Origin: Methanosphaerula palustris E1-9c
GTDB lineage: Archaea; Halobacteriota; Methanomicrobia; Methanomicrobiales; Methanospirillaceae
Assembly: GCF_000021965.1 (NCBI RefSeq)
Contig: NC_011832.1
Coordinates: 1,612,001-1,676,000, forward strand
Length of the DNA: 64,000 bases
Reading direction: 5' to 3'
Part shown: in pieces, positions 37,203 to 48,340 of the stretch
Layout of the letters: every line of letters begins with the position of its first letter
Position numbering within the stretch: position 1 is the stretch's first letter
The notes under the pieces: generated by a model
The model's input: only the letters and a program-made list of their open reading frames with translations
What the model was told of the DNA's origin: nothing
The model's database searches: none
Made by a program: the position numbers and the translations under genes

Positions 37203-38391
<1,189 letters not shown>

Positions 38392-38403
38392 ATCGATCCC
38401 CTC

Positions 38404-39081
38404 TTACGCAGGCCGAACCATCATCAATCCGCACCCGAACCCCTTGGCCGGACCGATACCGTTGAACAGCGCAGTGGTGAACCGTTCGGGATCAGTCACC
38501 GTCAATAGTCCCGTGAAGTCGAGGGTGCTGATCTGTACCATCTGCTTTTTCTTCGGCTTGACAAATCGGTGCTGAGTATATCCGTCCACTCTGACTGCCC
38601 CATCCTGCAGGGAAAAACCTTTTGCATTCCCCTGGTTCGCCAGCCAGACCAGGCCGGCTTCCTGAATGATCTGGTCTTCAGCAGGCCACTGATCTCCAGG
38701 TTTAGAATCCTTTAACGCGGTCTTCATATCCATCACAACGTCGTGTCGGTGTTGTTTTCCCAGATCGTCCCGTCGTGACCGGATCGGATTCGCCCTGAGC
38801 ACGAACGACAGGTGCATCCCCTGGCGCAGAATTGGAGCATATGGCTTGGACTTGATATTCCAGGTTTCATTCCGATCAGATGGCACCCGTTCTGACACCG
38901 TCCAGAAGACCGGCATCCCCTGGTGTACCTCCTGTCTGAAGAGAAAATCCCGTTCACGTTCAGGCCCGTCTGAAAAGAGATCCCAGATCAGTGAATGTGC
39001 CTGGTATGCACCACCGACATGCTCCCAGAACGCAGGATGATCTGAAGCATCCGCATTAAGTTGGATTTTGCTTATCTGCAT
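38404..39081 (-). CDS. cas6e: Cas6e crRNA endoribonuclease (CasE)
   Basis: A 225-residue Cas6e that cuts pre-crRNA at the repeat hairpin and stays in Cascade. The C-terminal glycine-rich element (GIGPAKGFGCGLMMV) is the family signature. The start at 39081 follows AGGAGGTGA. Its 5' end overlaps cas5 by 26 bases. The repeat it must cut has a 6-base-pair GC-rich stem. Confidence 0.93.
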   Translation of the reverse strand: MQISKIQLNADASDHPAFWEHVGGAYQAHSLIWDLFSDGPERERDFLFRQEVHQGMPVFWTVSERVPSDRNETWNIKSKPYAPILRQGMHLSFVLRANPIRSRRDDLGKQHRHDVVMDMKTALKDSKPGDQWPAEDQIIQEAGLVWLANQGNAKGFSLQDGAVRVDGYTQHRFVKPKKKQMVQISTLDFTGLLTVTDPERFTTALFNGIGPAKGFGCGLMMVRPA

Positions 39082-39829
39082 GCTGCTCACCTCCTGTAAC
39101 AATACGTATCATCGCATACTCTTCATCTCTCCTTCCAAACTGCCATCGTCTTCTGTTCAGGCTTTCGTCATTTCGGACGGAAGTACCTTCTGCCTGTATC
39201 CCCTCAGTGCAGTCCCAGTATGCTCGGACGTTTGAATCCCGGTTCCCCGGTACTCGTCCCAAAAATCGCAGTTCAATTTCCCGTTCTTCAGAGAGGGCCG
39301 TGAGGAGATCCGGAGCAGTCTTCACCTCCGGATTGACCGGCAGCGCAAGGGGACACGACTTTCTTCCAAGGTAGAGGGTGAAGACTGGATGCTGGAGATG
39401 CTCGGCCAGGGTCTTGAGGGAGTAGGGTGGTGCGGTATCCCGGCACCAAATATACACTCGGTAAACAGCATCACACCGGTAGTCCCGGGTGGAGAGGATT
39501 GTATTCAATACCTCTCGCGGTGCTGCCAGTTCATCCTTTCTGGTCAGATATTGCCTTCCCTTCTTGGCAGCAGATGGAACCTGGGTGGTATGATAATCCC
39601 GAAGGAGCATTCCCGGAGCGTCCACGCGGATTGCAACCTTGTAAGCTCTGGTCAGAGCAGCCAATCGTTCCTCCTCATCGCGTCTGATCCCAAGAGCCGC
39701 AGCCAGAAGCCCCAGCACTGCCGACCGGGTCGGGTGATCCGCGGTCGGTCGATACTCTCCGACTGCGATATCTCCCCATGAGGCCATCATCCCATAAAGG
39801 GAGAAGGTCAGGTACTCAGGTTCAGGCAT
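39056..39829 (-). CDS. cas5e: Cas5e (CasD)
   Basis: A 257-residue RAMP protein that binds the 5' handle of the crRNA in Cascade. It starts MPEPEYLTFSLYGMMASWGDIAVGE, matching CasD, with RPTADHPTRSAVLGLLAAALGI. The ATG at 39829 overlaps the end of cas7 by eight bases. Confidence 0.93.
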   Translation of the reverse strand: MPEPEYLTFSLYGMMASWGDIAVGEYRPTADHPTRSAVLGLLAAALGIRRDEEERLAALTRAYKVAIRVDAPGMLLRDYHTTQVPSAAKKGRQYLTRKDELAAPREVLNTILSTRDYRCDAVYRVYIWCRDTAPPYSLKTLAEHLQHPVFTLYLGRKSCPLALPVNPEVKTAPDLLTALSEEREIELRFLGRVPGNRDSNVRAYWDCTEGIQAEGTSVRNDESLNRRRWQFGRRDEEYAMIRIVTGGEQHADKQNPT

Positions 39830-40928
39830 GGGTACCAGCCACAAAGTCGAGGATCTCTGCGAGGGTCCCCTCACCGGTATGGAGATTCATCTCGGCAGAT
39901 CCCTCACTGCAGGGTCCATAGGCGTTGTCCATCCTACTTTTTGTCACCTGCAGGGACTCAATTGCTGCTCCAAGAAGATCCTTCTCCTCTCTCTTTGGAG
40001 AGAGAAACGCGACCGAGAGGGAGCGAGGCTGCTGTGATCCCTTCTCTGCAAGAAGGTATGAAGCATAGGCTCGTGATCCGAATGAGTTCTGCTTCCCCGA
40101 GGGGGAGACCGTGGTCGCGGCCGTTATAAGGGATCTGAGTGCCAGGCTGGTCAGTTTCGGATCATCCATGAGATTCTCCCGAAGCAGGTCGGTATTGATA
40201 CAAATATACAGGTAGAAGAGACCTGCTCCAAATTCGAGATCTCCGATATGTCCAGCCCCGACATCCTCTTCACCACGATTCAGATCGTCCACTGCTGTGA
40301 AGTAATCATCCTCGACGGCGACAGGATGGACGGTTATAGCATGGGCGACCTGGACCGCAGCTTCGGTATTATAGGCCGGCGAAGAGGCAAGCATCCGCCC
40401 GAACATTGCAATATCAGCAGCTGTATGTCTTTTTTTAAGGAGATCCATCTCGTTCGCAGCAGGCTCTTTCCCCTTCTCAGCGACGATTTTAATAAAGTTT
40501 TCAATCTGTAGAATTTCCTCTGGACTGAAATGGGCCAGTTGTTCAATCTCCAGACTGTCATCTCCCTTCTTCATTTTACCAAAGACGCCTGCAATTATAT
40601 GGGCATATTTCACCGCTTCTTTCTCCTGGATTGGGGTGAACACAGCTGACTGATCCTTCTCGCCTGCAATCAGAGACCTGAGTGGGATTCCGGTCTGGAA
40701 CGACTCGGCGATCAATTTTCCCATCTCTTTCGTTCGAATTCCCTGATGACCGGCCAGTTCAGTAGAAAAGACCTCAGACTCGCGCCATGCTCGCTTCAGA
40801 CTCTGTGAAGAGATCCGTAGCCGCTGCTGACCACCCATCACCGCAGTCTTTGGTCTTCCGAGGTCGTCACGGTTCAGGTTCGACGGCGGGTACGATACAA
40901 GCATATGTAATTGAACAAATTCTGTCAT
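39822..40928 (-). CDS. cas7e: Cas7e backbone protein (CasC)
   Basis: A 368-residue Cas7 (I-E), six copies of which form the Cascade backbone along the spacer RNA. Marks are MTEFVQLHMLVSYPPSNLNRDDLGRPK and QRLRISSQSLKRAWR. Of three possible starts (40937 GTG, 40934, 40928), I prefer 40928 because GGAG lies eight bases upstream. Confidence 0.95.
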   Translation of the reverse strand: MTEFVQLHMLVSYPPSNLNRDDLGRPKTAVMGGQQRLRISSQSLKRAWRESEVFSTELAGHQGIRTKEMGKLIAESFQTGIPLRSLIAGEKDQSAVFTPIQEKEAVKYAHIIAGVFGKMKKGDDSLEIEQLAHFSPEEILQIENFIKIVAEKGKEPAANEMDLLKKRHTAADIAMFGRMLASSPAYNTEAAVQVAHAITVHPVAVEDDYFTAVDDLNRGEEDVGAGHIGDLEFGAGLFYLYICINTDLLRENLMDDPKLTSLALRSLITAATTVSPSGKQNSFGSRAYASYLLAEKGSQQPRSLSVAFLSPKREEKDLLGAAIESLQVTKSRMDNAYGPCSEGSAEMNLHTGEGTLAEILDFVAGTHA

Positions 40929-40949
40929 ATTCATCACTCCATAATGTTT

Positions 40950-41486
40950 TCAGTCTTCATTCGGGGCCTTCTCATAATACTCAAAAGCCCAGTTCTTCTT
41001 CGTCATTTCATTCCACCAGTAGACTCCATTGGCCAGGGTGTCAATATCAGCAGCGCCACCGAGCAGCCGTACTGCCCGTATCATCGCCTGATACAGATCA
41101 TCGGGATGCTCGACCTGCAGCAGCCGGCGAAACCGGAGACCACTCATAGCAGCATGGTCTCCATCCTTCTTCGGTGTCGCCAGTTGCTGAGCAAATGTGA
41201 TGGTACTCTTCGTTCGGGTGTTCTCTTTCAGATGGGAGAGCACCCCGGCGACAAGGGCAAGTCGATCCGGATCGACATGACCGATACGCTCCAGACTCAG
41301 CCGCAACCGATGATAGGTCGGCATGAATGCCACTTCAGTAGTGGAATGGCACCGTCTCAGCATCGCCCGGTCTCCCCGTGCCTCGTCCAGCCCTTCCCAC
41401 CAGGTGGAGAGCGCCGCCTTCACCTTCGGATCTTTAAAATCTAGGTAACTCTGTGTGTTTGTCATAATTCTCGAATCTCCATTCAT
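40950..41486 (-). CDS. cse2: Cse2 (CasB), Cascade small subunit
   Basis: A 178-residue helical protein with STWWEGLDEARGDRAMLRRCHS and FMPTYHRL, typical of Cse2 dimers that stabilise the R-loop. The ATG at 41486 overlaps the cse1 stop (ATGA); a second ATG at 41465 is also possible. Confidence 0.92.
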   Translation of the reverse strand: MNGDSRIMTNTQSYLDFKDPKVKAALSTWWEGLDEARGDRAMLRRCHSTTEVAFMPTYHRLRLSLERIGHVDPDRLALVAGVLSHLKENTRTKSTITFAQQLATPKKDGDHAAMSGLRFRRLLQVEHPDDLYQAMIRAVRLLGGAADIDTLANGVYWWNEMTKKNWAFEYYEKAPNED

Positions 41487-43087
41487 ACGCCAGCATCAGG
41501 GATATCCGCCTCATCCGGTTTTGCCTCAATAGGAAGGTCGAGCGTTTCGCGGACCTTTTTATTGAATCTTGAAGTAAACCGTTGGAGATCCCGCCAGGCC
41601 AGGGCAACCCTCTTGGGATCGGTCTGATCAATCAGATCAGCCTGGGAATAGTCATCGAAGAGCCGCTTCCCTTCATCTCTGAGAGACTTCAGCCAGTTCA
41701 ACTTCAATGTAGTTCTATCGCCCCCATCCTTCAGCAGGGTGGCGAGTTCATCGAGCGTTTTATGAAATGCCGGCTCGGTGTCCTGCCAGAACCGGGCATC
41801 GATGAACGAGAGATCCCCGGTAGCATCCTCTGGCCGGGAGAAGAGTGCCTTTTTGATGGACGTCCGGACACTGAATCCGATCAGGCCGGCAGTTCTGACC
41901 AGGCGTGCGATCTCTTCTTCATACCCGGGCAAGAGTCCCTCGTCGATATGATGGAGCGGCATCTTCCCTTCGTACCAGCAGCGTGCTTTCATGTTATCCA
42001 TGTCATATCCGAAGGCCCAGAGGTGTGGTTGAAACCCATTGAGTCCCAGCTGACGCTGTTCCCGGAAGAGTGAGACCACTGCGGCCGGCTGGCTGTTGTT
42101 CTGTGAATCGTTCTGGACCAGTCCCAGCCAGTTCCGATAGGTGACTCCACCGGGCTGGGCATGCTTGGCCAGCAGTTCTCCCTTGGGGTTGGTCGAATAT
42201 GGAGAGAGCACATGGCACCATCCACCCTTGTAATTGACACCGCTATCCTTCGCAGAAAACGTACTGACCTGTCTTTCGGTGGTTTTTCCACAGAGATCAC
42301 ATTCACCGGGTTCTGGTTTTCCATCGAGGTCGAGTCGGATCCTCCGCGGCATTCCCCAGAACATCTGGGCAGGATTCACATCCTGGGGTGTCGTGATCTC
42401 ATTGTTGTTGCTGGTCCTGGTCTCCCCCATCCAGGGAAAGATATCGGCTGCACTGGTCAGGGCACTGTTGCCGTAACGTTCCAGTTCCTGAGGTGAGATC
42501 ACATTCAGCCAGACAGTCTCCCAGAGTGTTCTTCCGGTGACAAGAGTGGTCAGGGGTCCTCCCCCCCGCAATGAGGTCCGATGCCCCCTTCCTCCAGATG
42601 GGGCATTGGTCTGCAAGGTGAAGAGTGCCATTGCGGCACAGGTCATACAGAGGTGATCGATCCCTCCTCGTTTAAGGAAATGATCGGTGTTTTTCTTGAC
42701 GGTCTGCTCTCCCGGCCTTTCGATCAGCAGTTTATCGATCGCGAGTGCTTCCCCCTTCGCAAGGGTCAGATCCTGCATGAACCGTGGCCCGTCCCCGTCA
42801 AGGTTGAACGCCTCTATATGTGTACTGAACGACGCTTTCAGATCTGCAGGTTCAGGAGGTCTCCGGAACATCCGCTTCCATGTCACGGGATTCGTTGGAG
42901 GGAGCTCTGTCTGGACGATACCGATCAGAAACTGGACCAATGCGCCATTGAAATCCGGCCGCGGTGCATCCAGTTCGACGATAGGATTCTCCTGATAGTC
43001 GCTAGTCAGTTCCCAGGGGGCGATCGTTGATCGCTCTCCATCTTTTCGGATCACTGGAATCCATGCCTGTTCGATCAGGTTTAACAT
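41483..43087 (-). CDS. cse1: Cse1 (CasA), Cascade large subunit
   Basis: A 534-residue Cse1, which reads the PAM and recruits Cas3. Recognisable parts are LIEQAWIPVIRKDGERSTIAPWEL, a Cys-rich zinc-like site (CDLCGK), and the C-terminal four-helix bundle. It is the first gene of the Cascade operon; a promoter and a 5' hairpin lie in the 137-base gap to cas3. Confidence 0.95.
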   Translation of the reverse strand: MLNLIEQAWIPVIRKDGERSTIAPWELTSDYQENPIVELDAPRPDFNGALVQFLIGIVQTELPPTNPVTWKRMFRRPPEPADLKASFSTHIEAFNLDGDGPRFMQDLTLAKGEALAIDKLLIERPGEQTVKKNTDHFLKRGGIDHLCMTCAAMALFTLQTNAPSGGRGHRTSLRGGGPLTTLVTGRTLWETVWLNVISPQELERYGNSALTSAADIFPWMGETRTSNNNEITTPQDVNPAQMFWGMPRRIRLDLDGKPEPGECDLCGKTTERQVSTFSAKDSGVNYKGGWCHVLSPYSTNPKGELLAKHAQPGGVTYRNWLGLVQNDSQNNSQPAAVVSLFREQRQLGLNGFQPHLWAFGYDMDNMKARCWYEGKMPLHHIDEGLLPGYEEEIARLVRTAGLIGFSVRTSIKKALFSRPEDATGDLSFIDARFWQDTEPAFHKTLDELATLLKDGGDRTTLKLNWLKSLRDEGKRLFDDYSQADLIDQTDPKRVALAWRDLQRFTSRFNKKVRETLDLPIEAKPDEADIPDAGV

Positions 43088-43102
43088 CAGTGACCGCCTC
43101 CA

Positions 43103-43121
43103 CCGGGAGGATCTCTCCCGG
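43103..43121 (-). promoter_or_regulatory. Hairpin in the cse1 5' leader
   Basis: CCGGGAG and CTCCCGG form a 7-base-pair stem with a 5-base loop, placed just upstream of the GGTGGAGG ribosome-binding site of cse1. It could modulate Cascade translation. Confidence 0.45.
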
Positions 43122-43156
43122 AGATAGGATCAGGAGGTGTAATTGACCGTCCGATC

Positions 43157-43167
43157 AAAAATATATG
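43157..43167 (-). promoter_or_regulatory. Probable Cascade promoter (TATA box)
   Basis: On the minus strand CATATATTTTT lies about 70 bases before the cse1 start, in the only sizeable gap within the cas set, leaving room for the hairpin-bearing leader. Confidence 0.5.
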
Positions 43168-43224
43168 ATACAACATTCAAATAACCACATAACCTTATGA
43201 GATTTCTAAAGATTATAAAACTTT

Positions 43225-45963
43225 CTAATTTTTCATCATGAAACCCAAAACAGGATCATAGATCACCGTAACATTCTCGTCCGCATCGTTTCTGGCAGGC
43301 CCTTCCCATGTACCAGCACTGGTACAACTGAGTGGAACGAGAATCAACCATTTACCAAGACCCGGAATCTGGTCTTCTAATCGTTTCACCGCCGCACCGA
43401 GTTCACCTTCAAACACTGCTGCGCTGGCAACCTTCTTCTCTGCAATATGGACCTGACTCAGGTCCCATGCGTTCTGGTTGGAGGAATACCATGGCGTCAG
43501 CGTGGTGCCGTCCCATCTGGCCAGTACGAGGGTGCTGGTGAGCTGACCGAGTCGGGTGGAGACGTGGGCCTCCTCCACCCACTGCGTGGGGGTTCTCCGG
43601 TATCCATCGGACACTTCAAGGGTATTCAGGCGTGCGATTGAAATGTCTCCCCGCTTTTTTCCGTCCACCAGGACCTCGCGCGGTAGGAGTGACAATGGAA
43701 TCCTGATCTGTGCACCATCTCCAAATACCCCTTCGATGAGATCTCTGGCCCCATCAGGCATCACAATCTTTCCCTTTGTATCGAGCAGTTGAGCCGTCAG
43801 CCAGAGCTGCCCATGGTTGGGGTAGACATATCCACCCTTTGGAAAGACCCGCTTATACCAGTCAGGATCTGGTGTACGGGTCAGAGGGGGAGCCAGCACT
43901 ACCATTACGGCCTCCCCCCGATCTCCTCGCGGATGACGGTGAAGCCTGCCGGCCCGCTGAATGATCAGGTCCATTGGAGCGAGATCGGTTATCATCAGAT
44001 CGAAGTCGAGATCAAGTGACTGTTCCACCACCTGGGTGGCGACCAGGACCATCCCCCGTCTGATTGGATCCAGACTCTCTTTTCCAAAAGTGTCCAGTAC
44101 CTTTTTCTCGATATCCAGACGATCACCCAGGGCAAACCTGGCATGAAAGAGCAGCACCTGTCTGCTCTCCAGCCTCGTGTTGAGTTCATTGAAGGCGTTG
44201 ATCGCATCGTCGATGGTGTTTCTGACCCAGCAGACACATCGGCCATCACCAGCAGCTCTGACGATCTGTTCTAGGACATCAGCAGAATCATCGACCATCT
44301 GCACCCTGACCGTTCGAACCCTGGCAGCAGATGAATCGATTGGAGTCTCCGTTACATCCTGGGCCGTAGCCATGGTGATCAGGGGATACGTCTCATCGGT
44401 CAGAGTTTTTGCTCTCCGTCCGAGTCCTGCACAGAAGGCACTGGTCAGATCCTGTCTCTGTGCCATGGTCAGGGTTGCTGATAGGAGGATCGCGCTGCCT
44501 CCAAATGCTGCTTGAAACTTGAGCAATCCGCAGAGGACTGTGTGCATGTACGGATCATACGCATGTACCTCATCGACGATCAGAATATTTCGGGCCAATC
44601 CGAGCAGCCGCAGAGACTGGTGACGAAATGGAAGTACAGCCATTAATGCCTGGTCGATGGTTCCGACACCCACCTGAGCGAGCAGCGCTTTCTTTCGGTT
44701 CTGGGCAAGCCAGATTGTACAGGTAGCAGATGCAGTCTCCTCTCCGGGCTTGTACTGTTCATGGCTCCACTGTCCTGGTGGCAGCACCGATTTTTTAAAG
44801 AGATCTGATAGATCTCTCGCACTGGTGGCCAGTACAACAGATGCCCGCTGATCGCCCGTATACATCCGCTGGTAGGTCTGTGCAATTCTGCCATACAGGG
44901 AATCCGCAGTCGCCATGGTGGGCAGACCCATAAAGATCCCCTCTCCGCATCCATAGTTCATCAGTCGGTGAGCGAGGACCAGAGCTGCTTCAGTCTTTCC
45001 ACCCCCGGTCGTCTCTTCGATGATAGTGAGGCGTGGTTCCGGGGTAAGTGAACAGGATGAGAGGTACGTCTGAATGGGGGAAGGACTGGTAATTTTGGGA
45101 GGCAGATCTGGTGGAAAGAGGCCGGCCATCCCACAGTTCGATGAGACCGTGGCCGGCAGCACCCCGGCATCCCTAACAGCATCCTCTGCACCCTTCTGGG
45201 CGAAATTCTTCCAGTACACAGCCAGGTCCATGGCTTCTGTCTGGAATGGAAAGAATGTCCGGTTCGATCCAAGCCAGTCACTCAAAGTCACCAGGCCGGC
45301 GAGGAGCCATGATGCGGTGGAGAACTGTTCGAACCAGCCCTCAGAATATTCGATTGGCGGATAGGAGCCGGAGCCCAAAAGAAGCGTGGCAGCCTGAACA
45401 GCAAAGTCCCGGGCTGCAGCCCGGTCTCCGTCCAGAAACAGGGAATCCACGCTCACAGTTTCGTCATGCTGGGGGGGTTCTCCATGATGACCGCTGACCG
45501 CTCGGAACAGGGGAGCAAAGATTTCAAACCATTCATCTTCAGCGTAGGGAAGATCATGATCCATCCAGAACCAGTTTTTCTTCCATGCCAGATCCCGGAT
45601 ATCCTGTTCAAAGAGATAGAGAGCCATTGAGTCATGGCGTATGGGGTAGCGTCGTGAGCCTCTATTCCCCTGCAGCAGTTCCATCAGATCGGGCTTCAGG
45701 TTCTGGAAGCGGTCTGAAAATTTCCCGAGATCGTGGAGTGCGAGGAGAAATGGAATGAGGTGAAGGACCTGATCGTCGTTGAATCCGGTCAGGGCTGTGA
45801 ACCTGTGCATCAGCAAAGGATCTTGTTCTAATAATTTCTGTCCCACCGCTGCAACATCGAGGCAGTGGTACACGAGAAGGTGATAACCGGCCCCCTTCTC
45901 TGGTTCACCCTCCCTCTGTGCCTTTCCCCAGTAGGAATAATAATTGTCAGATCCGGTCTTCAT
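43225..45963 (-). CDS. cas3: Cas3 nuclease-helicase (type I-E)
   Basis: A 912-residue Cas3. The N-terminal HD nuclease includes VYHCLDVAAVG and LHDLGKFSDRFQ with a downstream HHGEPP; the helicase has Walker A ETTGGGKTEAAL, DEVHAYDPYM (DExH), SATLTMAQR and the motif VI region QRAGRLHRH. It degrades DNA marked by Cascade. Full length for the family; no disruption seen. Confidence 0.96.
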   Translation of the reverse strand: MKTGSDNYYSYWGKAQREGEPEKGAGYHLLVYHCLDVAAVGQKLLEQDPLLMHRFTALTGFNDDQVLHLIPFLLALHDLGKFSDRFQNLKPDLMELLQGNRGSRRYPIRHDSMALYLFEQDIRDLAWKKNWFWMDHDLPYAEDEWFEIFAPLFRAVSGHHGEPPQHDETVSVDSLFLDGDRAAARDFAVQAATLLLGSGSYPPIEYSEGWFEQFSTASWLLAGLVTLSDWLGSNRTFFPFQTEAMDLAVYWKNFAQKGAEDAVRDAGVLPATVSSNCGMAGLFPPDLPPKITSPSPIQTYLSSCSLTPEPRLTIIEETTGGGKTEAALVLAHRLMNYGCGEGIFMGLPTMATADSLYGRIAQTYQRMYTGDQRASVVLATSARDLSDLFKKSVLPPGQWSHEQYKPGEETASATCTIWLAQNRKKALLAQVGVGTIDQALMAVLPFRHQSLRLLGLARNILIVDEVHAYDPYMHTVLCGLLKFQAAFGGSAILLSATLTMAQRQDLTSAFCAGLGRRAKTLTDETYPLITMATAQDVTETPIDSSAARVRTVRVQMVDDSADVLEQIVRAAGDGRCVCWVRNTIDDAINAFNELNTRLESRQVLLFHARFALGDRLDIEKKVLDTFGKESLDPIRRGMVLVATQVVEQSLDLDFDLMITDLAPMDLIIQRAGRLHRHPRGDRGEAVMVVLAPPLTRTPDPDWYKRVFPKGGYVYPNHGQLWLTAQLLDTKGKIVMPDGARDLIEGVFGDGAQIRIPLSLLPREVLVDGKKRGDISIARLNTLEVSDGYRRTPTQWVEEAHVSTRLGQLTSTLVLARWDGTTLTPWYSSNQNAWDLSQVHIAEKKVASAAVFEGELGAAVKRLEDQIPGLGKWLILVPLSCTSAGTWEGPARNDADENVTVIYDPVLGFMMKN

Positions 45964-46250
45964 CGCACGCCTTCATAACAGGACTGAGAACGGCGGGACA
46001 TGAAGGTCTTTCGATCTGGATCGCTGCAACTAGGATGATCCATTTAAATTGGAAAAATGAGATCTGTTGAAACCATTCAGACTTTTAGCGCATATTGCTG
46101 ATATCGATAAAAAGGACAATATTTTACAGATCTGACTGAGGGAGATAATAAAACCAAAATATGAAAACCATTAAGGTATGTTGCTATTTCCAGTTCACCA
46201 CGTTTTTTCTCCCAGATGAACATAGAGAAAGATAAAGTTGAAAGAATTGA
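45964..46250. other. Intergenic region, cas3 promoter side
   Basis: No gene. AT-rich between cas3 and the Mrr gene; it should include the cas3 promoter near 46000 and the 3' signal of the restriction gene. Confidence 0.5.
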
Positions 46251-47144
46251 CTATTCCTCTATAAAATAATCAGAGTCAATTCGTTTAATTATGTACGTGT
46301 TAAGATCTGTTACGCCAACACCATAATCTATCATGAATTGGGACAACTGGATGCCATCAATCAGAATCACCTTTTTTTCTATCGATTTAACATATTCTAT
46401 TGACGTCTTGGTAAATTGAGAAGTTGTAATAAAAATTCCTTTGCGTGCTTTTTTACCCTCAAGACTACCCACAAATCCTTGAATCTCCTGGCGACCAACA
46501 GGATTCTTCCATCTCTTTGCTTGGATGTAAATTACATCCAAACCCAGTTTATCTTCCTTAATGATTCCATCAACACCTTCGTCATTACTTCGACCAATAG
46601 CTTCTCCTGCATCCTTTCTTGACCCCCCATAGCCCATTGCTAATAAAAGATCGATAACCATCTTTTCAAAAAAAACGGGAGAACTAGCGAATACTTGTTC
46701 TAAGAGATCATTAGCCAGTTGATCCCTAATTATCTGATAACTTTTTTCGAGTAATTCATATGGGGTTAATTCTATTTTTGGATCTCCTTCTTCAGGTCCT
46801 GAAGATATCCTCCCTTTATTGAATATTACAAAACCAGGAAATTTGGACAGAAAATCGTTATCAATCTGGATTGGATGTTGATTCAAGACCTCCAATCCAT
46901 TTTGGGTGATTTTCATGATGCCACTAGTGGAGTTATCAACCAACCCTGCATTTTTAAGAGATGAATTTGCCCAACTCACTCGTTTGTTAAAAAGGGTATT
47001 TTGAGACTGGAGTGATCTTTCTTCAAGAGTAAGTCCAAAATGATCTGCTAACAGGTTGCGTATATCTCTAATTTTATGTTCCTGAGTATCACCAAGTGTT
47101 TCTAATAACGGAAGCATAAGCGATTGATAATCAGGAATTGCCAT
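46251..47144 (-). CDS. mrr: Mrr-type restriction endonuclease
   Basis: A 297-residue protein. The N-terminal winged-helix domain (about 1-95) corresponds to Mrr_N, and the C-terminal nuclease (about 160-290) has the PD-(D/E)XK pattern DEGVDGII ... IYIQAKRW and GRQEIQGF. Mrr enzymes cut DNA with foreign methylation. Its base composition is clearly more AT-rich than the cas and heat-shock genes, implying recent transfer. It extends the cas locus into a small defence island. Confidence 0.9.
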   Translation of the reverse strand: MAIPDYQSLMLPLLETLGDTQEHKIRDIRNLLADHFGLTLEERSLQSQNTLFNKRVSWANSSLKNAGLVDNSTSGIMKITQNGLEVLNQHPIQIDNDFLSKFPGFVIFNKGRISSGPEEGDPKIELTPYELLEKSYQIIRDQLANDLLEQVFASSPVFFEKMVIDLLLAMGYGGSRKDAGEAIGRSNDEGVDGIIKEDKLGLDVIYIQAKRWKNPVGRQEIQGFVGSLEGKKARKGIFITTSQFTKTSIEYVKSIEKKVILIDGIQLSQFMIDYGVGVTDLNTYIIKRIDSDYFIEE

Positions 47145-47628
47145 AATAGAGAAGAATATGAGTTAGGCGATATAAAATTTTCCGTTATTCTTGTTTTTTT
47201 GGTTTTTTCCGTTGTAAAAATATAATTATTGATCTGATGAAACCCATTATAATATTTGTCAATTTTGCTTTGTAATGTAAAATAAAAGTTAAAGGGGATA
47301 AACTGAGGGTTTCATCAAAGCCAAAAAATGCTATGAATGGACAACACCTGACATCCAACAACTGTCGTCGGCATTTGTTGTCTGAGGCCGAGCCTCTCAA
47401 GAATAAAATAATGGAAACCTCCCTGTGAAGAGGATGACACCAGCCTCGTCGAGCCGGCTCTTCTAGAACTGCAGGTTCCTTTCCACCCGGATAGAGAAAA
47501 AAAACTGTTCAAGGTAGTGCACCACCCGATCACGACAGCGCCCGGGATCCGAGAAGAGTCCCCCGGCAAGGGCCGGCGCCACCTTCTTGATGAGAGATGC
47601 TTCCGGAGCTGCGGCCGGCTCCAGGTTG

Positions 47629-47960
47629 TTTACAGCAGGGTGGTTATTTTGCAGCACGGTTACAGCAGATTTACAGCAGGTGCTGTAATCAATCGGGCCA
47701 GCCTCCTCATCCGGTTCGACGAATAGGGCGCCATATTCAATTTCGGGATCTCATTTACAGCAGATCGGAAATAACGTATACCCGGACCAACTGGATCTTC
47801 TCCAGATAAGGAGTCGCATATACTTTCTAGATCTGCTGTAATGAGAGGTACACTCTTATGTGTACTGAGTAGTATGGAATTGCTGTTACAATCAGAAACC
47901 GGATTCGCGGCCGACTCATTGACAGCAGGTGTTGTAAGATTGCTGTAAAACTGCTGTAAA
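47629..47960. repeat. TTTACAGCAG direct and inverted repeats
   Basis: TTACAGCAG occurs at 47630, 47660, 47671 and 47755, and its complement CTGCTGTAA at 47833 and 47951, with close variants at 47682, 47881 and 47941. The pair 47749-47766 and 47830-47846 forms a 17-18 base inverted repeat around a smaller hairpin. Confidence 0.75.
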
Positions 47961-48340
47961 TGCAGCAATTAACATGAGTCATCATCGCAGCCATCGGGTT
48001 AAGTCAGGCCAGTCTCTCTACCCAGCCGGCACCGACCGCCCGAGGCCGAGAAGATCCAAAAAAACATCGGTAACGTCCCGGCGGAGAGGATGACGCCGGC
48101 CCTGCACCGCGAACTGCATGATCAGGTCCCACAGCCGGCCGATGCCATCCAATGCGGTGGCGAGCATGGCGAACTACTCGAAGAGAAGGGTATCAACCCT
48201 TGTTTGGATTCATAAATGTAGGAGTGCTCATTGTCTAAAGTACCTTCAATTATTCAATATTCGCATAATGTCTTGATCTCTCTATCTTCCTATCTCGCTC
48301 CATTTCAAAATTTGAGCGATTTATCGTGGAGAAATAGATA

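Noticed and set aside
47463-47657. A 64-codon minus-strand frame with coding-like composition
   Set aside because: No ribosome-binding site or recognised family, start lies inside the TTACAGCAG repeats; at most a gene fragment.
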